From the NCBI RefSeq assembly GCF_900101885.1, contig NZ_FNAN01000004.1, positions 186,001-250,000 of the forward strand: a stretch of DNA of 64,000 bases, read 5' to 3'. The position numbers and the translations under genes were made by a program. Below, piece after piece: positions 45,094-54,769 of the stretch; within the stretch, counting starts at the first letter, position 1; each line of letters opens with the position of its first letter. A model generated the notes under the pieces. The model saw only the letters and a list, made by a program, of their open reading frames with translations, was not told the origin of the DNA and did not search any database. Source of the DNA: Dyadobacter soli. GTDB lineage: Bacteria > Bacteroidota > Bacteroidia > Cytophagales > Spirosomataceae.

Positions 45094-46599
45094 ATGACAC
45101 TCATTTCGCTTCAAAACGTCTCCGTCCGCAAATACGAATCAACGGTCCTTTCTGAAATCAACTGGAATATCGAGCAAGGGAAAAATTGGGCGATCATCGG
45201 CCCGAACGGCTCCGGCAAATCGGTGCTGCTGGAAGTGATCGCGGGGAAATGGCCCGTGCTATCCGGCAAAATCGCCTACGGCTGGACCACACCCGTGCGT
45301 GAAAATATCGAACTCGCCTCCAACGATTACTCGTTCAACCGCATTGTAAGCGCCGGCGCTGAGTATTACCAGCAACGTTTCCACGCGTACGAGTCCGAGC
45401 GCGCGCCTAGCGTGCGTGCGATTTTGACCGACCAATTGAAACCGGTCGGAACCGTCGACGACAAATCCGTAAAATTGGCGCCGTCCAAAGTAAGCGACGA
45501 AGAACTCGCGCGCGTGAGTACGCTCCTATCCATTACCCATCTGCTCGACCACCCGTTTGTGACGCTTTCCAATGGCGAAACGAGAAGAATGCTTTTGGCG
45601 AAATCGCTGCTGAAAAAACCAAAGGTATTAATGCTCGACAATGCGTTCAGCGGCCTCGACGTGCATTCACGCGAGGTACTCCGCAATGCATTGACCGAAC
45701 TGACCAACCAGGGCGTGACCATCGTTATGGCCACCACCGCCACCGAAATCCCGCCATGCATTACCGATATACTGGAACTGGAAGCGGGCAAAATCGACGC
45801 ACAAAAACCGGTCGGCCAGTTCCGGTCCGCGGCGACGCATGCCCCGCATTTCCCACAGCCCGATCCGGAGAAGCTGGCGCATTTCGGTCACCCGGAATTT
45901 ACCGCGTTTGATTACGCATTGGATTTGAGGAATATCCGGGTAAAATACGGCGAAGACCAGATCCTCGACGGTGTAAGCTGGAAGATCGCAAAGGGAGAGA
46001 AGTGGGCATTATCGGGTCCGAATGGCTCCGGCAAATCTACATTGCTGAGCATTATCACAGCCGATAATCCGCAGCGCTTTGCGAATGATTATGATTTGTT
46101 CGACCAGAAACGCGGCGGTGCTGGCGCTTCCATTTGGGATATTAAGCAAAAAATCGGGCACGTTTCACCGGAATTGCATTTGTATTTTCCCAGAAATACG
46201 ACCGTTTTCAAAACCATCGCATCCGGCTTTTTCGACGCTACGGGGGTATTTTTCAAAAAACTCACGGAAACTCAGATCGAGCGCGTCCATGAGGTAGCTG
46301 AACTGCTGCATGTCCATGAATTGATCGAAAAAGACTTTTCCCAATTATCAAAAGGGCAGCAAAGAATGGTACTGCTCGCGCGTGCATTGGTTAAAAACCC
46401 GCCGCTGCTGATCCTCGACGAACCTTGCCAGGGGCTGGATACCGAGGCGATCGACTACTTCAAATCAGTGGTAAATGCGATCTGCGATACCGATCAACGG
46501 ACGCTGATCTACGTTTCACATTACCCGAACGAGATACCGAGCTGCGTGACGCATTGTCTCAAACTCGCGAACGGCAGGGTGGTTAATGGTCAGGTTTAG
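45094..46599 (+). CDS. Tandem-ATPase ABC protein, ModF-like
   Basis: 501 residues from MTLISLQNVSVRKY; upstream codons overlap the previous terminator and are excluded. Two ABC ATPase domains in one chain: Walker A GPNGSGKS at 36-43 and about 308-315, signature LSNGETRRMLLA and LSKGQQRMVLLA, Walker B VLMLDNAFSGLD and LLILDEPCQGLD. No membrane segment. The arrangement matches ModF/PhrA-type proteins, whose role is poorly known (molybdate or DNA-repair links have been proposed). The first Walker B has Asn where the catalytic Glu is usual (LDNA), so domain 1 may bind but not hydrolyse ATP. Confidence 0.9.
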   Translation: MTLISLQNVSVRKYESTVLSEINWNIEQGKNWAIIGPNGSGKSVLLEVIAGKWPVLSGKIAYGWTTPVRENIELASNDYSFNRIVSAGAEYYQQRFHAYESERAPSVRAILTDQLKPVGTVDDKSVKLAPSKVSDEELARVSTLLSITHLLDHPFVTLSNGETRRMLLAKSLLKKPKVLMLDNAFSGLDVHSREVLRNALTELTNQGVTIVMATTATEIPPCITDILELEAGKIDAQKPVGQFRSAATHAPHFPQPDPEKLAHFGHPEFTAFDYALDLRNIRVKYGEDQILDGVSWKIAKGEKWALSGPNGSGKSTLLSIITADNPQRFANDYDLFDQKRGGAGASIWDIKQKIGHVSPELHLYFPRNTTVFKTIASGFFDATGVFFKKLTETQIERVHEVAELLHVHELIEKDFSQLSKGQQRMVLLARALVKNPPLLILDEPCQGLDTEAIDYFKSVVNAICDTDQRTLIYVSHYPNEIPSCVTHCLKLANGRVVNGQV

Positions 46600-46608
46600 T
46601 CAGGGATA

Positions 46609-46862
46609 GTCAGGTGTGGTTAAGTATTGTCAGGTGTGGTCAGGGGATAGTCAGGTGTGGTTAAGCATTGTCAGGTGTGGTCAGGGGATAGTCAGGTGTG
46701 GTTAAGTATTGTCAGGTGTGGTTAAGCATTGTCAGGTGTGGTTAAGTATTGTCAGGTGTGGTTAAGCATTGTCAGGTGTGGTTAAGTATTGTCAGGTGTG
46801 GTCAGGGGATAGTCAGGTGTGGTTAAGCATTGTCAGGTGTGGTCAGGGGATAGTCAGGTATA
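46609..46862. repeat. Tandem array of twelve GTCAGGTGTGG-led 20/21-base units
   Basis: GTCAGGTGTGG occurs twelve times, at 46609, 46629, 46650, 46670, 46691, 46711, 46731, 46751, 46771, 46791, 46812 and 46832, followed by either TTAAGYATT (unit 20) or TCAGGGGATA (unit 21). A diverged unit follows at 46853. Stops occur in the forward frames, so it is not coding. It begins right after the ABC protein stop and lies between convergent genes. Confidence 0.95.
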
Positions 46863-47014
46863 GTCAAATATTGTCATGAATAGACAACGAATGACTAAAC
46901 ATAACAACTCTTGACAACACCTGACCATCCTTTACAACACCTGACCACTCTTGACAACACCTGACCATCCTTTACAACACCTGACCACTCTTGACAACAC
47001 CTAACTAAATATGA
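46863..47014. repeat. Facing array of ACAACACCTGACC units, inverted relative to the first
   Basis: The unit ACAACACCTGACC starts at 46914, 46934, 46954 and 46974, with a changed copy at 46994, all with a 20-base period. Its core ACACCTGAC is the reverse complement of GTCAGGTGT in the first array, so the two arrays face each other and the transcript could fold into one long imperfect hairpin. It runs up to the porQ stop codon. Confidence 0.85.
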
Positions 47015-48082
47015 CTACTCTTGACCCGATTTCTTCACAAACCCGTTTTTCAAATTCATCACAACCGAAATGGAGCTGCTGCCAAAGCCGGGGACGTATT
47101 GCGCCCGGCCGTAGCCGACTTCAAACCGCTTAATGCGCAGCCACGCGCCGAATGAGAAACCGGCTAATGCACCCCGGTTGTTCAGGCGGAGCTCCTGCCT
47201 TCTCAAATGGTCGTAACCAAGCAGGATACGGAAATTGGGGTGAGCGAGTATTTCTGCTCCAAGTGATAAATGCCTGCCGAGCTTTTCAGCGACGCCCGTC
47301 TTTTTAGGCAGTTTATTGCCATTGAGGTCATAAGTGTAAAACAGATTCGGATCATTGTAAACCATATCGAAACGGTTCAAATGATGCGCCGTCAGCGAAA
47401 CCCGGATGGGCATATATTTAGGTTTGAAAGTCACTCCTACCCGCATATCCAACGGCAGTACCGGCGTATTCCCGCCATTGTAGTTCTGCTTTAAAAAACC
47501 AAAGTTTTTGGCAACGAAACCAATGGTAAGGTCTTCCCTCGGGTGCCGGAATGTAGCCCCCCAATCGAATGCCATTCCCCAGGTTTGGTAGCTTTCGATG
47601 GACGCCCCGACGAATTTGGCCGTTGCACCGAGCGTGAATGCGCCTAATGTGTGCCCATAACCTGCCGAGAGGCCATAATCGGCCGCCCGGAACTCCCCTA
47701 CTACATTTCCGATGTCGTCGGTTTCCTGCATGGTGCCGTAGTTCAGGTATTGCAGCCCCACCGCCCAAATGCCGCCGGTTTTGCGGAGACGGTTGGCATA
47801 ACCCATATTCACAAACTTGGTATCCGCCAGGTAAGGCATCAGGTTCAGCGACACATTGTTAATCTTCGCCGTATCGAGCAATGCGGGATTTTGGAGGAAC
47901 AATGCAGGATCATTCCCCTGCGCGGTGATATGGTTGGAACCCAGCGCGGTACTGCGCGCCTGGGCAGGTAATTGCAGAAAATCCAGTCGTGAGCGGCCGC
48001 CCGTTACCTGCGCGTATGAGACATTCCACAGCGTGCAGAGCCCTATGATCAGGAAAAGCAAACCACATCCTGTCGACCTCAT
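47015..48082 (-). CDS. porQ: Type IX secretion system protein PorQ
   Basis: 355 residues with a signal peptide (about 1-24, ending NVSYA). It is an outer-membrane beta-barrel of the PorV/PorQ (FadL-like) type: FLQLPAQARSTALGSNHIT, NPALLDT and beta strands with alternating hydrophobic and aromatic residues up to VVMNLKNGF. PorQ is an accessory part of the T9SS that exports proteins with C-terminal sorting domains and is linked with PorZ/PorU at the cell surface. It shows that this genome encodes a T9SS. Convergent with the repeat arrays; divergent from the carboxylase gene. Confidence 0.88.
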   Translation of the reverse strand: MRSTGCGLLFLIIGLCTLWNVSYAQVTGGRSRLDFLQLPAQARSTALGSNHITAQGNDPALFLQNPALLDTAKINNVSLNLMPYLADTKFVNMGYANRLRKTGGIWAVGLQYLNYGTMQETDDIGNVVGEFRAADYGLSAGYGHTLGAFTLGATAKFVGASIESYQTWGMAFDWGATFRHPREDLTIGFVAKNFGFLKQNYNGGNTPVLPLDMRVGVTFKPKYMPIRVSLTAHHLNRFDMVYNDPNLFYTYDLNGNKLPKKTGVAEKLGRHLSLGAEILAHPNFRILLGYDHLRRQELRLNNRGALAGFSFGAWLRIKRFEVGYGRAQYVPGFGSSSISVVMNLKNGFVKKSGQE

Positions 48083-48167
48083 AAACGTCCAATAATTTCC
48101 CGAATCATTAAAATGCAGCTATATTTATAACCGTTCACCAACAAATGTAACCATATCCCCGCATTAC

Positions 48168-49727
48168 ATGGAATCCGTATCCGCCGCTGTTTCAAAAAAA
48201 GAACTTTTAGACCAAAAAAATGCTGAGGCTGAGCTGGGCGGCGGTGAAAACAGGATCCAGGCGCAACATGCCAAGGGCAAGCTCACAGCCCGCGAACGCA
48301 TTTCCATCCTGCTCGATAAAGGTTCTTTTGAAGAAATAGGCCGGTTTGTAATGCACCGCAGCAAGGATTTCGGGCTGGATAAGGAGCATTACCTCGGCGA
48401 TGGCGTCGTGACCGGTTATGGCAAAGTCAATGGCCGGCTCGTGTACGTGTTCGCGCAGGATTTCACGGTTTTCGGTGGCTCGCTTTCGGAGACCCATGCC
48501 GAGAAAATATGTAAACTCATGGACCTGGCCATGAAAAACGGTGCCCCGCTCATCGGCCTCAACGACTCCGGCGGCGCGCGCATTCAGGAAGGTGTGCTTT
48601 CGCTGGCGGGTTATGCCGATATTTTTTATAAAAACACATTGGCTTCCGGTGTAATCCCGCAAATCTCGGCGGTAATGGGCCCCTGCGCAGGCGGCGCCGT
48701 GTATTCGCCGGCGATCACGGACTTTATATTAATGGTTGAAAACACGAGCTATATGTTCGTGACGGGGCCTAATGTCGTTAAAACCGTTACGCACGAGGAG
48801 GTAACTTCCGAAGAGCTCGGCGGGGCAATGACGCACGCGACAAAATCCGGCGTGACGCATTTCGTTTCTGCTAACGAGGTCGAATGCCTCCAATCCATTA
48901 AAAAATTACTGAGCTACATGCCGCAAAACTGCGAGGATGACGCCCCGCGATACCCCTACACGCCCGGCGACGAGCTGCGTCCGGCATTGAACACGCTCAT
49001 ACCCGGGAATGCGAACCAGCCGTACGACATGCGGGAGGTGATCACCGAGCTTTCCGATCCCGACAGTTTCTTTGAAGTACATGAAAATTTCGCCGAAAAT
49101 ATCGTCGTAGGCTTCTCGCGCATTGCCGGCCGGAGCATTGGCATTGTGGCCAATCAGCCTGCGGTACTTGCCGGCGTTCTCGACATTCATGCAAGCCAGA
49201 AAGCCGCGCGTTTCGTACGCTTTTGCGATTGTTTTAACATCCCGTTACTGGTTTTGGAAGATGTTCCTGGCTTCCTTCCCGGCACCGATCAGGAATGGAA
49301 TGCGATCATCAGCAACGGCGCGAAGTTGCTGTATGCATTCTGTGAAGCCACCGTCCCGCGCATTACCGTGATCACGCGTAAAGCGTACGGGGGCGCGTAT
49401 GATGTGATGAATTCCAAACACATCGGCGCGGACATGAATTTCGCCTGGCCATCTGCTGAAATCGCCGTGATGGGTGCGAGCGGCGCGGCTGAGATTATCT
49501 TCAAACGCGAGATTGCCCAAGCGGAGAACCCTGCCGAAAAATTGCAGGAAAAAATCGACGATTACACCACCAAATTCGCCAATCCTTACCGTGCCGCCCA
49601 CCGCGGTTATATCGACGAGGTGATCTACCCCGACCAAACCCGTGCGAAGCTCATCCGGGCATTCGAAATGCTCGAAAACAAGGTGGATGTATTGCCTAAA
49701 AAGAAGCACGGCAATATCCCATTGTAA
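48168..49727 (+). CDS. pccB: Acyl-CoA carboxylase, carboxyltransferase (beta) subunit
   Basis: 519 residues. Crotonase-like double domain: the N-half has [38 protein letters not shown] and [13 protein letters not shown]; the C-half has [32 protein letters not shown] and [15 protein letters not shown]. It moves the carboxyl group from biotin to propionyl-CoA or a similar acyl-CoA. The biotin-carrier and biotin-carboxylase partners are not in the window, so a methylmalonyl-CoA decarboxylase role cannot be excluded; pccB is the best guess. Confidence 0.85.
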   Translation: MESVSAAVSKKELLDQKNAEAELGGGENRIQAQHAKGKLTARERISILLDKGSFEEIGRFVMHRSKDFGLDKEHYLGDGVVTGYGKVNGRLVYVFAQDFTVFGGSLSETHAEKICKLMDLAMKNGAPLIGLNDSGGARIQEGVLSLAGYADIFYKNTLASGVIPQISAVMGPCAGGAVYSPAITDFILMVENTSYMFVTGPNVVKTVTHEEVTSEELGGAMTHATKSGVTHFVSANEVECLQSIKKLLSYMPQNCEDDAPRYPYTPGDELRPALNTLIPGNANQPYDMREVITELSDPDSFFEVHENFAENIVVGFSRIAGRSIGIVANQPAVLAGVLDIHASQKAARFVRFCDCFNIPLLVLEDVPGFLPGTDQEWNAIISNGAKLLYAFCEATVPRITVITRKAYGGAYDVMNSKHIGADMNFAWPSAEIAVMGASGAAEIIFKREIAQAENPAEKLQEKIDDYTTKFANPYRAAHRGYIDEVIYPDQTRAKLIRAFEMLENKVDVLPKKKHGNIPL

Positions 49728-49895
49728 CGAGCACGCAGCGCGTATTGCCTGTTTTTTGCTACTTTCTTGTCGATTTCGCAGCCTTACCTCATTAATATCA
49801 GGTAATGCCCGGGAATGCTTTGGCGCATTCCTCATATTGTCCTAATTTCACAAGCACTAAACAATCACAATTACTTCCTAAAAGAACCTTAACGA

Positions 49896-51194
49896 ATGAA
49901 AGAAGAGAAAGGAACGTCCGCAGGCGAAGCCTCTCCGAAGGGCACTTCCCGCAGGAGCTTCATCAAGGGCTCGCTGGCCACGCTGGCCACGGTTTCAATC
50001 GTTCCCCGCCATGTACTGGGGAAAGGTTACCTCGCCCCGAGCGACACGCTCACCAAAGCCATCGTCGGCACCGGCTCCATGGGGCGCGGCCACATTCCTT
50101 ACGCAGGCACCAAAGTGGTTGCATTGTGTGACGTGGATAAAAAGCACCTCGACATTGCCGTAAACATGGTGGATAAGGGCGTCAAAACCTTTTCCGATTA
50201 CCGCGAGCTGATCCAGCTGCCCGAGGTGGACATCGTGCACGTTGCCACGCCCCCGCATTGGCACGGCATTATCGCCGCCGACGCCGCCCGCGCCGGTAAG
50301 GATGTATGGTGCGAAAAGCCGATGACGCGTACGATCGGCGAAGGAAAACGCCTCGTGGAGGCTGTGCAGCAGCATGGCCGGGTGTTCCGTCTCAATACCT
50401 GGTTCCGTTTCGAAAGCAATTTCTACGGAATGAATACAACCGTAAAACCCATTAAGAAGCTCGTTCAGAGCGGATTGCTCGGCTGGCCATTAAAAGTGAC
50501 CGTGAGCAAGCATACCGGTTTCGACTGGAAGTTTTATTGGGTAGGTAAAACAAATAATGCGCCACAGGCGGTACCGGCCGAGCTCGACTACGATATGTGG
50601 CTCGGACCAGCCCCCTTCAAGCCGTACAGCGAACACCGTGTGCACCAGACGTTCCGCGGCTACTGGGATTACGATGGCGGCGGATTGGGCGATATGGGCC
50701 AGCATTACATCGACCCTATCCAATATTTCCTTGGAAAAGACGATACCAGCCCCGTAAGCGTCGAAGTGGATGCGCCCCAGCAGCATACCGAAGCCGTAGG
50801 AACCTGGCGCCGCATTACCTACACTTATGCCGATGGCTGCCAGATCGTGCTCGACGGCGAAGCCAAGGATGATAAAGTTGCCTACATCGAAGGCCCGAAA
50901 GGCAAGCTATACCCCAATTTCAAATCGGATATTCCGGACCTGGAAAAGAAACTCGCCGCATTCCCCGATCCCGAACCGCAGGTTACCGACTTTGTGGACG
51001 CTGTTAAGAACCGCAAGAAGTTCGCATTGAACGAAGAAAACGGCCATCGCTCGTGCACGATCGTAAATATGGGCCTCATTGCATTGCGCCTCGGCCGCTC
51101 GCTGAAATACGATCCTGACAAGCAGGAATTTATAGACGACGAAGGTGCAAACCGGCTCATCAACCAGCCAATGCGTGCTCCCTGGACCATTTAA
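49896..51194 (+). CDS. Tat-exported Gfo/Idh/MocA family oxidoreductase
   Basis: 432 residues. The N-terminus has a twin-arginine signal (SRRSFIK, Arg19-Arg20, then a hydrophobic ATLATVSIV run), so the folded protein is exported with its cofactor. The Rossmann part has AIVGTGSMGRGH and ALCDVDKKHLD, and CEKPMTRTIGEGKRLVEA carries the family EKP motif. The C-terminal part matches exported Bacteroidota members. The next gene encodes a DUF1080 protein; such pairs are reported in 3-keto-sugar chemistry, so the likely role is oxidation or reduction at sugar C3. Confidence 0.92.
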   Translation: MKEEKGTSAGEASPKGTSRRSFIKGSLATLATVSIVPRHVLGKGYLAPSDTLTKAIVGTGSMGRGHIPYAGTKVVALCDVDKKHLDIAVNMVDKGVKTFSDYRELIQLPEVDIVHVATPPHWHGIIAADAARAGKDVWCEKPMTRTIGEGKRLVEAVQQHGRVFRLNTWFRFESNFYGMNTTVKPIKKLVQSGLLGWPLKVTVSKHTGFDWKFYWVGKTNNAPQAVPAELDYDMWLGPAPFKPYSEHRVHQTFRGYWDYDGGGLGDMGQHYIDPIQYFLGKDDTSPVSVEVDAPQQHTEAVGTWRRITYTYADGCQIVLDGEAKDDKVAYIEGPKGKLYPNFKSDIPDLEKKLAAFPDPEPQVTDFVDAVKNRKKFALNEENGHRSCTIVNMGLIALRLGRSLKYDPDKQEFIDDEGANRLINQPMRAPWTI

Positions 51195-51248
51195 AAACCT
51201 AACAGCTAACCTGACAGGCCTCCCCGGCTTGCGGCAACGGCATATCCG

Positions 51249-54200
51249 ATGAAAAAAAGACTTTACCCTATAATGGCCCTCTGCCTGGCTTCCTCGCAGC
51301 TCATGGCCCAATCCGACAATTCGCTCGACGCCAAAGTCAAAGCCGTGTTGTCGAAATTCCCTTCCCAGAATGAAGCGGCATTGAAGAAAAACATGGAAGA
51401 ACTGGCGCAGCTCGGCAAGCCCGGCCTCGTGCAGATTGCTTCCATGCTCACGCCTTTGGGCAAAGGGGATAATACTAAAATACAGTTCGCATTGGGTGGT
51501 TTCACCTACTATGCATCCCAGGCCGGCAAAGAGGCATTGCGCAAGGACGCTGCCGAAGCCTATGGCGAAGCATTGTCCAAAGTGAATGATCCCGACAGCA
51601 AAAACTTCCTCATTTACCAATTGCAAACGGTTGGTAAGGATGAGTCCGTGGAAGTTTTGAAGGGGTATCTCAAAGACGAAAGGCTTTCACAGCCGGCGGC
51701 GCGCACATTATCCCGCATTGGTTCACCTGCTGCCGGTGCTGCATTGCTCCAAGCGCTGGGTAATGCCAACGGAAGCGCGCAGCTGGCGATCACCGAGGCA
51801 TTGGGTGGCGCGCATTACAAAGAAGCGGCGGGCGCTATTGAAAAAACAGCCGCGAGCAACGAGTTGAACCTTCGTAAAGTAAGCTTGTACTCCCTTTCGG
51901 AAATCGGTGCTCTTTCTTCCGAGACGATTCTGGCGGGAGCTGCGCAAAAGGCTGCTTATGGCTATGACGAGGCCGATGCAACGGCGGTTTACCTGAAATA
52001 CCTTGCTAATCTGGCCGCCAATGGCAATGGAGCAGCAGCGGAGAAGTCAGCGCTTGCACTGATCAAGGCGACGCCGGATGTGAAACAATCGGCCACGCGC
52101 TCTTCCGCATTGAAGATTTATTCGGATATCAAAAAGAGAGAGTCCGTACCGGTGCTGGTAAGCGCATTGCAAAGTACCGACGCGCAATACCGTGCGGCTG
52201 CATTAAAACTCGGCCAGAAATACCTGATGGCTGATGGCACTACGCCTTGGTTGAATGCATACAAAAAGGCTAATCCAACGGTCCAAGCGGAGATTATTAC
52301 CATGCTCGGCCGTGCGGAGTCGAAAGATGCATTGCCTGTGGTACTGAAAGCGCTTACTTCGAAGGATAGCAAAGTAAAAACGGCTGCTATTTGGGCGGCT
52401 GGCAGAATCGGGCAGGAAAGCAGCGTTGCGAAACTGATCCCGGTTTTGAAAACAGCTAATGCAGACGAGGTAGGAGCAGTGAAAAGCAGCCTGCTGACGA
52501 TCAAAGGCGCTTCCCTGGTAGATCAGGTTGCTACGGCCATTCCTACTGCGCCTGCTACTGCCCAATCGGCGCTGATCGACGTGCTGGCTGCGCGTGAGGC
52601 GAGCGCCAAATTGCCGGTTGTTTCTGCGCAGTTGAAGAATTCCAACCCCGAAGTCCGTAAATCGGCATTCAATGCACTGAAATCGCTGGCTACCGGTAAT
52701 GATTTGCCTCAGCTCTATACTTTGCTGAATAGCGGTGGCACAGCCGAGGAGGTTACCGCGACGCAACTGGCTATCAGTGCGGCCATCAAAGAAAGCGGTG
52801 ACGCAAACAGCCAAACGGAGGCGATTTTGAAACAAATACAGGCCTCTCCCGCCGACAAACAAGGCAATTACCTCCCGGTACTGGCCAGCATTGGCGGCAA
52901 GAAAGCATTGGCGGCGGTAGTGGAAGCTTCCCGCAATGCTGCTCAAAAGAAACAGGCGATTGCGGCGCTTTCCGCATGGACGGACGCCAGTGCAGCCAAA
53001 GAACTACTTGCGATTGCACGCACCACTTCCGATTCGGACGATTTCAATGCGGCATTGACAGGCTATGTGGCAGCAACCGCGAAATCGGGCAAAACTGCCG
53101 CTAACAAAGTGATTATGCTCCGCGAAGCATTGGCCATTGCCAAAACCGATGCCCAGAAAGAAGCCATTTTGAAAGAACTGGGTCGTAGCCGCACATTCAA
53201 TTCATTGTTACTGGCCGGCAAATACCTCGACAATGCTGGTACGCAGCAAGCCGCGGCACAAGCGGTGATGAACATCGCATTGGCGAACAAAAACCTGTAC
53301 AGCGCCGAGATCCGCGCGCTTTTGACCAAAGCGGCACCGCTTTTGAAAGGCCAGGACGCCGATTACCAGCGCGAATCGATCCGCAAGCATTTGGCTGAAA
53401 TGCCTGCCGGTGAAGGTTTCGTTTCGTTGTTTAATGGTAAAGATTTGTCGGGCTGGAAAGGTTTGGTGCAAAACCCGATCGCACGTCGCAAAATGGGCGC
53501 GGATTCTTTGGCTTACAAACAAAAAAAGGCGGATGAGTCCGCATTCAAGGATTGGTTTGCCAAAGACGGCGAGCTGGTTTTCTCCGGCCACGGCGATAAC
53601 CTTTGCACCGTAAAGCAATACGGCGACTTCGAAATGTACGTCGACTGGCAGATTCAGAAGGACGGCGACGCCGGCATTTACCTGCGTGGTACACCTCAGG
53701 TGCAGATCTGGGACACCTCGCGTGTGAGCGTAGGCGCGCAGGTAGGCTCGGGAGGACTTTATAACAACCAGAAAAACCCCAGCAAGCCTTCCAAAGTAGC
53801 CGACAATGCCATTGGCGAATGGAATACTTTCCACATTACCATGATCGGCGACCGCGTATCGGTGGATTTGAATGGCGAGAATGTGGTGGATAATGTGGTA
53901 CTGGAAAACTACTGGGACCGCAGCCTGCCGATTTTCGCGAAAGAGCAGTTAGAATTGCAGGCACACGGCAACGAGATCCACTACCGCGACATTTACGTCC
54001 GCGAAATCCCACGGCCTGAATTCACACTGCCCGAAGCGGAGCAGAAAGACGATTTCAAAGTGCTGTTCGACGGTACCAATATGTTTGAATGGGTTGGCAA
54101 CAAAACCGACTATTTCATCCAGGACGGAGAGCTCGTGGTTGATCCGAAAAAGGGCGGCAAAGGCAATCTCTACACCAAAGACGAGTACAGCGATTTCGAT

Positions 54201-54680
54201 TTCCGTTTCGAGTTCCAGCTCACACCGGGCGCTAACAATGGATTGGGTATCCGTACGCCGATGGAAGGCGATGCCGCTTACGTAGGCACCGAAATCCAGA
54301 TCCTGGACAATGACGCCGAGATTTACAAGGATTTGCATGAGTACCAATACCACGGCTCGGCTTATGGCATTATTCCAGCCAAAAGAGGCTTTCTGAAACC
54401 GAATGGTGAATGGAACTACGAAGAAGTGCGCGTGCAAGGCTCAAAAATCAAGGTAACCCTGAACGGCACCGTAATCCTCGACGGCGACCTCGCCGAAGCC
54501 AGCAAAAACGGCACGGTCGATCACAAAGAGCATCCGGGCCTTAAACGAACCAGCGGCCACCTCGGCTTCCTCGGCCACGGCTCCGAACTCAAATTCAGGA
54601 ACATCCGCATCAAGGACCTGACCAAAGTGGCGCCGGAGCCTGTTGAAACAGGAAAGAAAAAGAGTAAGAAGAAAAAGTGA
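51249..54680 (+). CDS. HEAT-repeat protein fused to two DUF1080 (3-keto-disaccharide hydrolase) domains
   Basis: 1143 residues with a signal peptide (1-21, ending LMAQ). Residues about 22-715 are Ala/Lys-rich helical HEAT-like repeats (for example YRAAALKLGQKYLM, VKTAAIWAAGRIGQESSV). Two DUF1080 jelly-roll domains follow: about 722-925 (SLFNGKDLSGWKGL through YRDIYVREI) and 934-1125 (VLFDGTNMFEWVG through KFRNIRIKDL). A basic KKKSKKKK tail ends it. Some DUF1080 proteins cleave 3-keto-glycosides or bind sugars. The preceding oxidoreductase (gap 54) suggests a shared 3-keto-sugar pathway. Confidence 0.88.
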   Translation: MKKRLYPIMALCLASSQLMAQSDNSLDAKVKAVLSKFPSQNEAALKKNMEELAQLGKPGLVQIASMLTPLGKGDNTKIQFALGGFTYYASQAGKEALRKDAAEAYGEALSKVNDPDSKNFLIYQLQTVGKDESVEVLKGYLKDERLSQPAARTLSRIGSPAAGAALLQALGNANGSAQLAITEALGGAHYKEAAGAIEKTAASNELNLRKVSLYSLSEIGALSSETILAGAAQKAAYGYDEADATAVYLKYLANLAANGNGAAAEKSALALIKATPDVKQSATRSSALKIYSDIKKRESVPVLVSALQSTDAQYRAAALKLGQKYLMADGTTPWLNAYKKANPTVQAEIITMLGRAESKDALPVVLKALTSKDSKVKTAAIWAAGRIGQESSVAKLIPVLKTANADEVGAVKSSLLTIKGASLVDQVATAIPTAPATAQSALIDVLAAREASAKLPVVSAQLKNSNPEVRKSAFNALKSLATGNDLPQLYTLLNSGGTAEEVTATQLAISAAIKESGDANSQTEAILKQIQASPADKQGNYLPVLASIGGKKALAAVVEASRNAAQKKQAIAALSAWTDASAAKELLAIARTTSDSDDFNAALTGYVAATAKSGKTAANKVIMLREALAIAKTDAQKEAILKELGRSRTFNSLLLAGKYLDNAGTQQAAAQAVMNIALANKNLYSAEIRALLTKAAPLLKGQDADYQRESIRKHLAEMPAGEGFVSLFNGKDLSGWKGLVQNPIARRKMGADSLAYKQKKADESAFKDWFAKDGELVFSGHGDNLCTVKQYGDFEMYVDWQIQKDGDAGIYLRGTPQVQIWDTSRVSVGAQVGSGGLYNNQKNPSKPSKVADNAIGEWNTFHITMIGDRVSVDLNGENVVDNVVLENYWDRSLPIFAKEQLELQAHGNEIHYRDIYVREIPRPEFTLPEAEQKDDFKVLFDGTNMFEWVGNKTDYFIQDGELVVDPKKGGKGNLYTKDEYSDFDFRFEFQLTPGANNGLGIRTPMEGDAAYVGTEIQILDNDAEIYKDLHEYQYHGSAYGIIPAKRGFLKPNGEWNYEEVRVQGSKIKVTLNGTVILDGDLAEASKNGTVDHKEHPGLKRTSGHLGFLGHGSELKFRNIRIKDLTKVAPEPVETGKKKSKKKK

Positions 54681-54684
54681 TTTA

Positions 54685-54713
54685 CGAAATGCCCTGCTAT
54701 TTGCGGGGCATTT
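54685..54713 (+). terminator. Terminator of the HEAT/DUF1080 gene
   Basis: The stem AAATGCCC / GGGCATTT has an 11-base loop and a T-run. It lies just after the stop codon. Confidence 0.8.
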
Positions 54714-54726
54714 TTAAATTCGTACA

Positions 54727-54742
54727 TTAGTATAAAATTATA
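54727..54742. promoter_or_regulatory. Probable Xre operator palindrome
   Basis: The perfect 7-base arms AGTATAA and TTATACT with a 2-base spacer lie 27 bases before the antitoxin ATG, in the only promoter space of the pair. Xre-RES systems repress their own promoter; a palindrome here fits that, but it is not shown. Confidence 0.5.
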
Positions 54743-54769
54743 CTTAACTGAGTAGATATTTAAATCACC

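Noticed and set aside
46609..47014. CRISPR array
   Set aside because: The sequences between repeats are only 9-10 bases and are themselves repeated (two alternating fillers); no cas genes are in the window.
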